A DNA stretch of 64,000 nucleotides from Megaustenia siamemsis. Its lineage: Eukaryota > Mollusca > Gastropoda > Stylommatophora > Ariophantidae. This document shows positions 52,256 to 62,669 of the stretch, in pieces; within the stretch, counting starts at the first letter, position 1, and each line of letters opens with the position of its first letter. Both the position numbers and the translations under genes were made by a program. A model generated the notes under the pieces. It was not told the origin of the DNA. It made no database searches and worked only from the letters and a program-made list of their open reading frames with translations. The stretch is taken from the NCBI GenBank assembly GCA_032433765.1, contig JAVIAB010000051.1:84769973-84833972 (forward strand), read 5' to 3'.

Positions 52256-54830
52256 ATGAAACGAATTACAAATTTCTTTCAAAAAGTTTCAAAATCACAC
52301 GAAACTGAAACTCGATCTGCTTTTATTTATGCTTCCTGATTTTACACCTACATCTAGGGTCGATATTAGTCCTAGTGAAACGAAGGATAAAAAAATTACT
52401 ATTACATCAACAACTACTAATACAGTTAACAGTGAGCCAGTTTCTGAAAGTGATCTCGTTTCCAACGCTAGTCTGCCTAATACTCGTACAATTACATTTA
52501 TAAAAAGTGAAGCTGGTCCACTCAATAGTGATATTAATAATCAGTGTGAGACGGACTTGGGCAATTAAAATTATGGACCAGTGGCAGGACCCAGTATGGA
52601 TATTAATAGTCAGTGTGAGATGGACTTGGGCGATTTAAATTCTGGACCAGTGGCAGGACCCAGTATGGATATTAATAGTCAGTGTGAGATGGACTTGGGC
52701 GATTTAAATTCTGGACCAGTAAGGCCAGTCTTAAGATCTTACCCGCCTTCACTGTGTGGTAAAGTCAACCGTTCTTTTTCTAAAGCTTATTTTGAACAAT
52801 ATCACTGGCTAGAATATAGTAAACGAAAAGATGCAGCATTTTGTTACGTTTGTCGTGTATTTGACAAATCTTTTGCATGTGAAGAAACATTTACTAAATC
52901 TGGTTTTAGAAACTGGAAAAAATTAAAAGAAAAACTTGATAAACATGGAAAAAGTAAAAGTCATTTGTTATGCATGGAAAAATATGCAATGCATAAATAT
53001 AGTAATGAAAAAGGAAGTGTCATGTCAATGATTTCAAAATCACATAAGACCGAAGTGGAAAAAAACAAAGAGTACATGGCGAAAGTTGTTGATGTTATTA
53101 TACTTCTTGGAAGACAGGGCATTGCGTTCAGAGGACATGATGAAAAGAAAGAATCTAATAGTAGGGGTAATTTCTTAGAGTTCTGCGAGGTGTTTGCTAA
53201 GTATGATAGTACATTTAAACAAAATTTTACAAAAAACATTTCATTTTGTAGCAAAACTATTGTGAATGAAGTGATTGACATAACTTCAGCTCTTCTTTTT
53301 GAGAAAATAGTTAAAGAGGTTAAAAGATGCGAGTTTTTTGCAATTATGGCTGATGAGGCAAGATGTCAGAAACAGCAACAATTGTCTCTCTGCGTTCGGT
53401 ATGTTGACGATGAACTCACTCCACATGAAAGATTCCTTGGTTTCTATGATTGCTCAAGCAAACGAACAGCAATAGATTTAGCTGATTTGATAATGACTGT
53501 TCTTTGGAAGTTTAGTATTGAAGGATTATCAGTAATAGCGCAAACTTATGATGGTGCCGCAGTAATGTCTGGTGATGTTGGAGGGCTGCAAGCTAAAATT
53601 AGAGAGTTTTATCCTGAAGCTGTTTACTTCCACTGTTATGCACATAAGGTTGCACTTATTGTAACAGACATTTGTAAAAACATAGAATCTTCAAGACTTT
53701 TATTCAATGCTTTGGAATCATTGTATGTACATTTTTCAAAACCGTCAAATCATGATGCTTTAAGAACGGTGTCAGGATTGTTATAGACAAAGCCTTTTGA
53801 AATAATTTCATTAAGTACAACTAGGTGGACATGCAGGTACCAGAATTGTAATCTGTTGATTAAACACTATGATAATGTAGTGGCAGCTTTAAAATTTGAA
53901 ATTGACAGAAATGAAGACAAAGACTCCATAGAAGCCATTGGAATTTTGAAATCAATATCAACATTTAATTTCATTGTCAACCTGTTTGTTTTTCATGAAA
54001 TCCTGTCTTATACCCACGTATTAAGTCTATGTATGCAGAATGCAAATGTCACTTTAGGACAGGCTGCAGAACTGATAACAAATACTATGCGGACAATAGT
54101 AGACAAGAGAACTGATGATGAATTTTCTAAGATTTGGAAGAATATTGAAGAATTTTCACTGAAACACGGCATATGCTTAGAATGTCCTACTGTATGTAAG
54201 AAAAGAAAACATGAAGAAAGTGTGATGCTAAAAGACAGTTTTGTTCTCTCAACTGTTGGAAAACCCCTAGATGGCCCTGAAAGTGTGAGCAATAAAGAAT
54301 ACTGGAAGATGAAAGTATATTTTGAAGTTATTGATGTCTTTGCAGCAAGGTTAAAGGAAAGATTTAGTGAAGAATCCTTACAACTCGCATGTGCTGTTGA
54401 TGGGCTGTTTTGTTTGGATTATGAAAAGGCAACTCCATTTGTAAAGAAATATGCTGAGTGTTTAGGACTGAATGTTACTATCCTGAAAGCAGAAATATCA
54501 ATTGTCAAAACATTAATTAGGAGCAAAGAAGGGGAAGTTTCACAATTCAGCTTTAGCCACTTAAAAGAGGTAGTAAACAAGAACACTTACCCACATTTTC
54601 ATAAAATTCTAAGGGCTGCTATAACCATACCAATAAGCTCATCAGCATGTGAAAGAAGTTTTTCTGCGATGAGCAGGATTAAGACTTGGCTGAGGTCATC
54701 AATGACACAAGATAGACTTCGTAATTTGGCGGTGCTTCACATAGAAAAAACATTGCTTAAAAACACCATCACGAGTGAAGAAGTTATGCAGAAATTTGCA
54801 GAAAAGCCTAGACGAATTAAACTGATGTAA
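52256..54830 (+). pseudogene. hAT transposase, TTF zinc-finger/ZMYM1-like group, nearly intact
   Basis: The natural start is probably ATG 52,256 (MKRITNFFQKVSKSHE), as this N-terminus is usual for the group. A frameshift near 52,330 moves reading into the frame that then runs to the TAA after 54,827. That frame is broken only by TAA at 52,566 (a Leu TTA in the neighbouring repeat units) and TAG at 53,784. Domains in order: acidic linker with 23-residue repeats, TTF-type finger (AAFCYVCRVF ... KHGKSKSH), DUF4371-like region, catalytic core with IMADEARC, QTYDGAAVMSG and VYFHCYAHKVAL (CxxH), and the dimerisation domain PISSSACERSFSAMSRIKTW with LRNLAVLHIEK. From 52,581 to the end it would be 750 codons. 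Few lesions imply recent inactivation, or errors in the sequence. Confidence 0.9.
52575..52727 (+). repeat. 69-bp in-frame tandem repeat in the transposase linker
   Basis: Units begin at 52,575 and 52,644, with a partial third at 52,713. They encode GPVAGPSMDINSQCEMDLGD followed by LNS. A diverged earlier copy (SDINNQCETDLGN) precedes them from about 52,516. Length is a multiple of 3, so copy number can change without frame loss. Confidence 0.92.
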
Positions 54831-55077
54831 TTGGTGAGTACAGATTTTCTTTTTTTTTTTGTGCCGTTTTAATTTTTATAAAATGCATATTTTATGCTGT
54901 ATACTTATTCCCGTTATTATTAGAAAAGTCAAATTGCGTCAAAGGTCTAATGACGATTATACACAAGTGACTCACACCCTTATTGCTGATAGCGCGAAGA
55001 TGTCTATGCAAACCTGAAACAAAACAGTAGGCCTATAGCAGTGCCCCCCCAAAATTTTAAGGCTAGATCCGCCTATG

Positions 55078-55085
55078 AATGAAGT
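55078..55085. other. Target-site duplication, right (hAT 2)
   Basis: AATGAAGT, partner of 51,759-51,766. Confidence 0.92.
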
Positions 55086-55685
55086 CGACCCTATGGGTTA
55101 TATTTCAACAGAAAATCTTGGCGACATAAATGCAAAAGTTCAAGAAACACAAGTTGTGTGAGACCACACCCTGGGTAGTTGATGCACTCACTGCTGATGA
55201 GGGAACAAGAAGAAAAGACAAGTTTGTAGACTGGAAAGCGAACCTCCCGATAGTAGAGCAAACAGCACAGATAGGTCAGATGTGTAAAGAAGGGATCAAA
55301 TCTGGGGCAATTTACAATGGATGTCTGCTGAACGAATAATGTTACTACAGCACCGAGCAGTTTACATGTGTATGTGTGTGTTTGTGTGCTTGTGTGTGTC
55401 TGTGTATGTAAGAAAATTATGTGAAAAGGTTATTTCTCCTGGTTTGGAAAACATGAGGAAAAGTTGATTTGTGCGCTAATCTCACTTTCCTGTCCTGGTC
55501 TATTAAAAACAACTCTGTCAGACTTCAATACTTTCCGTTGATGCCATGTGATAGAATATTACGTTTACCCTTTACTTGTGAAGCAGCGAAATTAGGCAAG
55601 ACCGGCATTTGTAAATAGCAATCACCTATAAACAACGATACCAATGCCAAATCATCTTTCTGTTGAGGGGGCATCGGTAACCTTG
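55086..55685. other. Unassigned stretch with GT microsatellite
   Basis: No gene recognised. A 69-codon + frame at 55,130 has a charged, unfamiliar translation. An imperfect (GT)n lies at 55,364-55,408. Confidence 0.45.
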
Positions 55686-55689
55686 TTGG

Positions 55690-55930
55690 GAAAACCACGC
55701 CACTAGCTACCGACATTCGGACAACCTGTGTTCCATTCCCGCTGGAAGCAGTTTGTGAGTTGTACTCGTGGTTGGATAAAATATCCACGCGGCCGACCCA
55801 GACTCTGATAGAAATGGGTACCAGGGTAGCACTCTGGGAAGGAGTGGAATGGGGCCTCGTCCGTGAGTTACGATGCTTGAGGCGACACTAGAAAGGAGTC
55901 TCCGAACACTTCTGGAAAAACCCAAGTGCT
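55690..55930 (+). mobile_element. tRNA-derived SINE with AAATGGGTACC core
   Basis: A degenerate A box (TAGCTACCGACATTCGG, about 55,706-55,722) and B-box-like GTTCCATTCCC (55,731-55,741) are followed by CGGCCGACCC, then AAATGGGTACCAGGGTA (55,812-55,828) and CTCTGGGAAGG. The arrangement is the same as in the SINEs at 50,830 and 56,114: tRNA-like head, then the shared core. The tail is not clear. Confidence 0.65.
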
Positions 55931-56098
55931 AAGACGTTCATTCAAATGTCGTACTTTACCTTTACTTGTATCTTTCTGTTGAATTGTACGAATGCTAAAA
56001 GTTGTACGTCTCTTGTGCCTCTCTTTGGTCTCTATGAATGTTTCTTTCTAATAAAAAAAAGTACAAAATATTTTATCTTGCATATACATATAAGATAT

Positions 56099-56113
56099 AC
56101 TTTTGTAGATTAA
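56099..56113. other. Target-site duplication, left (SINE)
   Basis: ACTTTTGTAGATTAA, identical to 56,389-56,403. Confidence 0.93.
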
Positions 56114-56388
56114 AAGTAAAGTAAAGTACCCCCGTCACGCCAAGTGGCGTATAGGGAAAAATGGTGTTAGAGGGAAAAATGGTGTTAGTGACCCTATATT
56201 TTACAGACCTTCAGCACATGATTTTTGGGGTAATGTGGTCGGTATTACGCCCGTGCTGCTTTACTTTCCCAGAAAAAATCCGGTACCCATTTAAGGCTGG
56301 GTGAACCCGGAGGCCGTCGGTTGGGATCTAACCCTACCCCTTGTCCGTTGTAGTCCAGTTCACTAACCACTGAGCTATCGCGGCTCCC
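56114..56388 (-). mobile_element. Full-length tRNA-derived SINE with 15-bp target duplication
   Basis: On the minus strand the element opens GGGAGCCGCGATAGCTCAGT, a good tRNA 5' half with A box at 56,363-56,379. A B-box-like GGGTTAGATCCCAACC lies at 56,319-56,334. The AAATGGGTACCG core is at 56,281-56,292. The unique body matches 2,903-3,050 and part of 57,745-58,026, and it ends in a TACTTTACTTTA-type tail. ACTTTTGTAGATTAA is present at both 56,099-56,113 and 56,389-56,403, a perfect 15-bp duplication marking LINE-driven insertion. Its 3' region holds an 18-bp tandem duplication (56,153-56,188). Confidence 0.93.
56319..56379 (-). promoter_or_regulatory. Pol III internal promoter of the SINE
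   Basis: The A box GATAGCTCAGTGGTTAG is near consensus. The B box differs at two or three positions. Confidence 0.7.
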
Positions 56389-56403
56389 ACTTTTGTAGAT
56401 TAA
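56389..56403. other. Target-site duplication, right (SINE)
   Basis: ACTTTTGTAGATTAA, partner of 56,099-56,113. Confidence 0.93.
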
Positions 56404-56613
56404 CCATTTTTAAACAACAAAGAGCACAGCAACAACATACATAAATTAATCTACATTTCTGATATCTATGGTGGAAAAAGAAACATGCTCCATTTTAAGT
56501 AAATAAAGAATTTTTTAGTACTCTGTAAATTTCAATAGTCGTTTGTAATTATATAAGTCAATAGTAATATTTCGACAAGAAGCACTAACAAGGTATAAAT
56601 GTGTATGTGTGTT

Positions 56614-56657
<44 letters not shown>

Positions 56658-57129
56658 GAAAATCCACACAGGATCTAGAAAATAAAATAACTGGATGCCG
56701 GTGGAATTAAATGACCTCGAAGACCCTTAAACATAATTTGAGGAGACTTCACCAAATGAAACAAAAAACACAAGAAGAAACTAAATGCAACACGTATCAA
56801 TCTTTTTTAATTCTATTGTTTTTTTTTTTTTTGTCAAAATCTTTGCTTTCGTTTCTTGCAGCCAATTACATCGTGGATTAATCACTTTTATGAGAAATAT
56901 TATATAAATATCTGTTTACACTAAAGTGGACGGATGAATACTGTTGTTGTACTAAAGGTGTTTCATTTTAACTACTCTTTGCAATGAAACTAATGGTCAT
57001 TAATTTGTTATTATTTACTAAACAGTCTTTGTTAGTGAAAAGTACTGTATCTTTAGATTATAGATCTTTTTAACAGTTGCCAGGTTGTCATTTGTAAAGT
57101 TTATCACTGAAGGTTTGTTGGTTTTATTT
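56404..57129. other. Unassigned AT-rich stretch with (GA)n
   Basis: Contains a pure (GA)n at 56,618-56,655 and a T-run near 56,818-56,832. No gene seen. Confidence 0.5.
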
Positions 57130-57347
57130 TTTCTCGTGATCTCTGCCATCTTTGAACGTGTCCAGCATGACTGTGTGCTTGTGTGATGATAACAGTGATT
57201 TATAGAACCTTCAGGCCATTTAAAGGAAGAGCGATGTCGTCAGCTTAATTCAATGTTTGAGTGTTGTGAACATTCCATGATCTCCATTCGTGTTTCCATG
57301 TTTTCTAAGAGAATATTGAACAAAGAAGGAAAAATAATGCAGATCTG
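57130..57347 (-). pseudogene. LINE reverse transcriptase remnant
   Basis: Minus-strand reading gives IFPSLFNILLENMETRMEIM (RT motif B to downstream helix), then after a stop and shift ADDIALPLNGL at about 57,244-57,212 (motif C, xADD active site), then HHTSTQS. The order and spacing fit a non-LTR reverse transcriptase, but it is short and heavily decayed. It appears to be a different subfamily from the YADD fragment at 45,073. Confidence 0.6.
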
Positions 57348-57744
57348 TTTTCTTTCTTTCTTTCTTTTTCATCCCATAACCCTGGGAGTAGCAGGGGCAC
57401 CTCTGACAGGCACAGTTAACCTTCTATATTTATCTCTAGCTTCAGTCATTCATTGATTTTAGATTTTAGACCGGAATGTCAATCAGCAGGCAGGACATTC
57501 CCATATCTACTCAAACCCCCCCCCCCCAACCTCCCACTCCCAGAAACTAACAACTTGTTCATCCTGATGGTTGAGACTGTTCCAGTGAAAGTATTACGTA
57601 ATGAAAATAAGCGTACAGCCAATGATGCACACTTCCAGGTCGCTGTGATGGCCGTTGCGTGCAGCACGACCTTAATTCGCCCGCGCCAAATCAGTGGAGA
57701 CTTTATGATCAGTCAGCGTGCCCCAAGATTCGCTGTCCCAACAG
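57348..57744. other. Unassigned stretch
   Basis: Contains a C-run near 57,516-57,527. No gene recognised; the 118-codon + frame from 57,453 runs into the SINE tail and is not supported. Confidence 0.45.
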
Positions 57745-58026
57745 ATCGATGTGCCGAAGGTCTGTCAAATGTCTGGTCACTAACACCATATTCCCTATAC
57801 GCCACTTGACGTGACGGGTCACTAACACCATATTCCCTATACGCCACTTGACGTGACGGGTCACTAACACCATATTCCCTATACGCCACTTGACGTGACG
57901 GGTCACTAACACCATATTCCCTATACGCCACTTGACGTGACGGGTCACTAACACCATATTCCCTATACGCCACTTGACGTGACGGGTCACTAACACCATA
58001 TTCCCTATACGCCACTTGACGTGACG
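57745..58026 (+). repeat. SINE 3' tail expanded into a 42-bp minisatellite (6 copies)
   Basis: From 57,745 to 57,774 the sequence matches the body of the 56,114-56,388 SINE (ATGTGCCGAAGGTCTGT against ATGTGCTGAAGGTCTGT). The next SINE segment, GGTCACTAACACCATATTCC then CTATACGCCACTTGACGTGACG, is repeated six times at 57,775, 57,817, 57,859, 57,901, 57,943 and 57,985. Copies look identical. The junction between units forms GTGACGGGTCAC, an inverted repeat. Because 42 is a multiple of 3, minus-strand frames stay open through all copies (AYREYGVSDPSRQV repeat); these are not genes. Confidence 0.93.
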
Positions 58027-58880
58027 AGGCTCTTGACTTTTTTTTTAATTATTATTAATCGTGCACTAAGTATGTGGGCTCTAGTGTTTTTTTTTTTAAT
58101 CTGTCAGCGTTATGAGTTGATCTTAGTCTGACTCTTATTAAAATCTTTCCACCATCATTTTAATATAATTTTGTTGGCATGTCTTATATTGGCAATTAAC
58201 ACATAATGAAAGCAGTAAATAAGTAGCTTTTTCCGGCTGCTGATTTCAAGAGAATAAGGGGAAGACTAACAGAATCGTGGCGGAAAATGGTTGCTAAATG
58301 ACTCAAGGAAAACGGTTTCTCTAGAGTAATATTGAAAGGTTGTTTCAGGATAGACAACTGTGGCGATCACTAGCGGTCTTGTGTGTCACAAGGCCTAAAG
58401 AGTAGTAAAGTGAACAGGGAATCATTTGTTAAACATAACTTCAACCGTAATCACACAATTACCGCAATATATTCTATACAATGGACATTTGAACTCATTT
58501 CAAGATATTGAAGTGATCAATTTATTTTTAAAATTATGCATGATCAAATTAATTAATTTGTTTTTAATTAACCTCTCACACTTTCGACTTTTCATACATG
58601 AAATTATCTGTCAGAGGCACATGCGATTAAATTAACAAATACCATGTGGTATATTTTTTGTTTAATTGCTCACGAAACCAGGATGTCGGATGTATGTGTT
58701 GTCTATGACTAACCAGGACGTTGGCATCTATAGAAAAAAATATATGCCTCGACTCTCGGTTGTAACATAAATAAGAGATAATGTTGATAACGTTGCCTTC
58801 AGTATAGCAAGTAAATAATGCCACGATGATTGTCTCGTACATTGTAGTAGGTGGACACATTTAGACTCTGACTTCAGTTT
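58027..58880. other. Unassigned AT-rich stretch
   Basis: Poly-T runs at 58,040 and 58,090; no gene or known repeat recognised. Confidence 0.5.
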
Positions 58881-59300
58881 CATCATCAACATCATCATGT
58901 GCCATACCGGTTGGCGTATGTGATCATGTCATTCCACAATCTTCTAGCTATAGTGCTTCGTATAAGTTCTGTTGTTGAGTTTTTTCCATGCCATGACACC
59001 AAGCTATCCAGTATTTCTCTCTTTGTCGTCCTCGATCTCTCTTTCCTTGTATTTTGCCAGTTGTAAGCAAATATAATGAAATAACTTTCCTCTTCTCGTG
59101 ATGTACCCAAAAAATGTTGATTGTTTCTTTCTGGTGCATTTTTAGGAGCCCACTTTTTGTGTTGGCCTCTTTGATAATTTCCTCATTGGTCTTTTAGCTG
59201 TCCAGGGAACTTTCAATATTCTTCTGAGAAATCCCATCTCTGTGGCCTCTAAACGTCTTTTCGTTTGTTTGTCTACTGTTCATGATTCGCTTCCATAGAT
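58881..59300 (-). pseudogene. RTE-like LINE 3' fragment
   Basis: Minus-strand frames read IYGSES-stop-TVDKQTKRRLEATEMGF, LRRILKVPWTAKRP, KKQSTFFGYITRR, then in another frame REEESYF and TTKREILDSLVSWHGKNST, ending IARRLWNDMITYANRYGT. This is the C-terminal portion of an RTE-type protein, broken by a TGG-to-TGA stop and at least two shifts. It ends at the left in a TGATGATGTTGATGATGAA tail, the usual short-repeat 3' end of RTE elements. It is related to, but not the same copy as, 63,297-63,725. Confidence 0.82.
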
Positions 59301-61015
59301 CTGAACTTCAGTTTAAACAGCAAGAAAAATAAGATGATTGGAATTCTAAAGAAAGCCGTATTGCTTTTGTCTTTTTACCACAGACAGTGACCTATATAAA
59401 TGCACGTGAGTTACCTTCTTTTTGTTCGACACGTGGACTTTCTTTACTGATTACCCAAAGACTGCCCACGCTATTTTTGTGTGTGTTCCAGTGCTCTCCA
59501 TTTTGTTGTTTTCGATCTGTCTCTCAGGAAATGGAACATGAAAACTGTCGCATAATTACGTACACTTTCTGAGGGGAAAAAATATTAGCATATTTTAGCC
59601 AAACAAAAATCAACCACCGAGAAGAGTCCAAGAGCTTTAAACAAAGAAGAAACACTCTTAGAGATAACAGGACAATTTTTGAAGCTTTTGAAGTGTATAA
59701 GTCATACACTCTCAGATGAAATCCAGAAACCTTCACAAGAACTGCCATGGAATAGACTCTCAAAGAAGGAGATGGCATGGGACATTAGAGTGATGTCACT
59801 ACTTTGTCTGTCTGAGAGTTCTAGCTGATATCGCTCTGAACAAATAAGCTGAAGAAAAAAATAAAACTTGTAATATCTGGACAATAAAAGTGGTTCCTGT
59901 CTAATATACCAGGTTACATGGATGGAGGCCGACAGAGAGAGAGAGAAGAGAGAGCAGAATATGTGACTACTACAGTGAGATAAATATTGTAAAATAAGAT
60001 CAAATATTTCAAATAATAAATTAACAAGGAAAGGAGCTCAAACACTAAGATGGTGTATCACTATCTAGTTGCGTGTCCTTTGCAGAACATTGCTCTCATT
60101 ACATCCGTCAGAAGGTGTTATAATTGTACGTTAACGCTATAGTTTCGGGGTCAGAAAAAAAAAATAAAACACTTGATATGCTGAACAAACAGAAAAGTTC
60201 AGAGTTCATAAGAATTATAAATCCATTTTTCTAAATATATCACACTCAAAAACAGTTTCCGGAAAGACAGGTTGAAGATAACAAAAAGGAGAGAGAAAAA
60301 AACTAAATAGTTTGACATTGTGGATTGAAAGAAGAGCGTACAATTTAATGAATAACACTAGAGAGACAGAAAGTTATGAAGATCTCCGATTGTCAAAGTC
60401 ATCATGATTTTCAAAAAATGACGGTAACATTTAAAAAAGGACAAAAGCAGCCAAGCCATCATGACTTTTGATAATTATGATAACATATACAAAACGACAA
60501 TAAATCAGCCAGACTCTCTCCATGAATATAAAGTAGTTCTAGTTTAGAGTCTGCATCCAGTCATTTCTCTAACCGATAACAACTTGACTCGAGACATTCA
60601 AAATCGACTTTACATTCAGTCACAAATATTGAATCGTCTAGCCCTAACTACAATGTATTTCTAATCTTAGATGTCAATGTCTTCTTTTTTTTTTCTTTCT
60701 TTGCTTCGTCTTATGCCTTTTTGGAGTGTCTGGTGTGTGATCGAGGGAGGCCTTCATATTTGCCGTACCGACATCGAAGTTTGCCTGCCATGGAGCACCA
60801 TTCACACACTCTCTTGGCTTGATGGGTCACTTTATCGGGACTTTTCGCCACTTGATGCTATAAGCCCACTTTAATCTTTGTTTATCTCATTTACCTTGCA
60901 CCTTTTCTTTCCATGACAACTGCTGGGAGTTATCTCCACTGTGTCAATATTTCTTTGCAGGACTTGCATTTAATGATTCTTAATTTTCAGCTTTTTCAAA
61001 ATGTCATTGTTTCCT
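59301..61015. other. Unassigned AT-rich stretch
   Basis: No gene seen. It contains a short (GA)n at 59,934-59,953 and GGGAGTTATCTCC at about 60,927. Frames of 60-85 codons have no recognisable product. Confidence 0.5.
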
Positions 61016-61326
61016 CTCTCTCTCTACCTACCTACCTACTTACATACCTACCTACCTGTCTGTTTGTCTATCTGTCTGTCTGTCTATATGTCTGTATGCA
61101 TGTCTATGTCTATATGCATGTATGTATGTATGTCTGTCTGTCCATCTGTCTATATGTCTGTATGTATTTATGTATGTATTTATGTATGTATTTATGTATG
61201 TATTTATGTATGTACTTATGTATGCCGTCTGTCTATATGTCTGTATGTATGTGTGTATGTGTGTATGTTTGTCTGTCTGTCTGCCTGCCTGCATGTCTGT
61301 CTGTCTGTTTGTCTGTCTGTGTATCT
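61016..61326 (+). repeat. Tetranucleotide microsatellite block (CTAC, TGTC, TGTA)
   Basis: Runs of TACC, TGTC, TATG and TGTA in succession, about 310 bp. Cys/Tyr/Val-rich frames on both strands are artefacts of 4-bp repeats, which cycle through the three reading frames. Confidence 0.93.
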
Positions 61327-61462
61327 CTACCATTCTTCTATAAATCCATATTTCAAGGGTTTCGAAAGTGTTTCTGTGCCCGTACTTTTTCTGAATGGAA
61401 CATTTCTAACTTTGCCAACTTCTAGTCATCCATGTTGTTTTCCTGAAACTTTTCATTTGACA

Positions 61463-62016
61463 ATGCTGGAGACAGTTCAGAGCTACCACTACCTTTGACA
61501 CACATCAACCAGTGATAGAAAATGTACAACTGAAATAAACAAAAGAATAGGAATGTCAACAAGTAATTTTAATGTCATGAATAATATACCAACATCAAAA
61601 CAAATAACACCAGGGCTAAAACTAAGTATAGCAAAATGTTATATCTTCTCAACATTCCTGCATAGTGCAGAATCATGGACACTAGACAAGAAAACAGAAC
61701 AGAAAGTTGAAGCCACTGAAATGTGGATTATAGAAGAATTAGATGGAAAGAAAATAAAACAAACGATGAAGTCTTAAAATAATTAAACATGAAAAGAGAA
61801 CAACTAAACATAAATCAAACAAAAAATGAGATTTTGGGAGATGTCAAAAGACACTGCAGCCTACTAAAGGTGATCTTGGAAAGGAAAATACAAGGTAAAA
61901 AGAGGCAGAGGCATACCACAGGCGAGTAACATGAAAAGATGGACAAGTCAGTCTTTGACAGAGCGGAATAGCGCTCCATTGTAGCCAACCTTCGATGCGG
62001 AGACGGCACTCAATGA
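61463..62016 (+). pseudogene. RTE-like LINE 3' fragment
   Basis: The + strand reads LETVQSYHYL, CTTEINKRIGMSTSNF, LKLSIAKCYIFSTF, SAESWTLDKKTEQKVEATEM, then with gaps and shifts GDVKRH, SLLKVILERKIQG, KRGRG, NMKRWTSQSLT and a NLRCGDGT-like end. This is the region from after the RT palm to the C-terminus. The last part is the same family as 44,008-44,235, in the opposite orientation. Several stops, shifts and a deletion after the EATEMW motif show that it is dead. Confidence 0.8.
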
Positions 62017-62142
62017 ATGTATGTAAAAAAAAAAAAAACACAGCCTGATATCATTGCACTATAAATGTAATGTCTGCTTATCTCCTTTTATTACCATGAT
62101 TTCTGGTTTCCTTTCTTTGATGTCAATTTTCATGTTGTTTGT

Positions 62143-62229
62143 TTTACATTCTTGATCTATGTTACATTCTTGATCTATGTTACATTCTTGATCTATGTTA
62201 CATTCTTGATCTATGTTACATTCTTGATT
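62143..62229 (+). repeat. 18-bp tandem array, about 5 copies
   Basis: The unit is GTTACATTCTTGATCTAT. It is divisible by 3, which keeps short frames open on both strands. Confidence 0.93.
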
Positions 62230-62456
62230 ACGTTGCAAATTCATATCCGATTTGTTGTCATTTCCTAACCATTGCCTTAAATGTCTGGTTTTTATACTCT
62301 AGAGATTCAACTTTCATTTCTTCTCCTGTTACCCAAGAAGACAGTTCCGTCACCAGACGGACACTAGTTGGATTTTTCGAGAACTACCATTTTAGCTATT
62401 TAGATCATGTGCTTTTTTTTTTTATGCTTAGTTCATTGTCACATATAGATAAGCAT

Positions 62457-62638
62457 GCTAGCTGAGGGAGATCACATAGAGAAAGCCTGCTAGCTGAGGG
62501 AGATCACATAGAGAAAGCCTGCTAGCTGAGGGAGATCACATAGAGAAAGCCTGCTAGCTGAGGGAGATCACATAGAGTAAGCCTGCTAGCTGAGGGAGAT
62601 CACATAGAGAAAGCCTGCTAGCTGAGGGATATCACCCA
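62457..62638 (+). repeat. 32-bp tandem array, 5-6 copies
   Basis: Units start at 62,457, 62,489, 62,521, 62,553, 62,585 and 62,617 and read GCTAGCTGAGGGAGATCAC then ATAGAGAAAGCCT. One copy has GAGTAAG, and the last is truncated and diverged. GCTAGC at each boundary is palindromic. Confidence 0.95.
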
Positions 62639-62669
62639 CAATTGTGACGAAATTGTGCGAGCAGGGACG

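Larger units (their letters stand above)
51767..55077 (+). mobile_element. Full-length hAT transposon 2 (3,311 bp)
   Basis: The left end CATGGGCGGATCTAG (51,767-51,781) and right end CTAGATCCGCCTATG (55,063-55,077) are inverted repeats matching at 14 of 15 positions. The 8-bp target duplication AATGAAGT lies at 51,759-51,766 and 55,078-55,085. Just inside the left end are G-runs followed by a long C-run (51,781-51,818) able to form a hairpin, and a C-run also sits inside the right end (55,044-55,050). The + strand carries a TTF-finger hAT transposase. The GGCGGATC terminal sequence is of the kind usual for that hAT group. Confidence 0.93.

Noticed and set aside
57709..58015. Two overlapping frames of about 100 codons with a 14-residue repeat
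   Set aside because: Produced by the 42-bp SINE-tail minisatellite; the unit length is a multiple of three, so frames stay open by chance.
61001..61498. 165-170-codon Cys/Tyr/Val-rich frames
   Set aside because: Translation of tetranucleotide microsatellites; the same low-complexity pattern appears in several frames and both strands.
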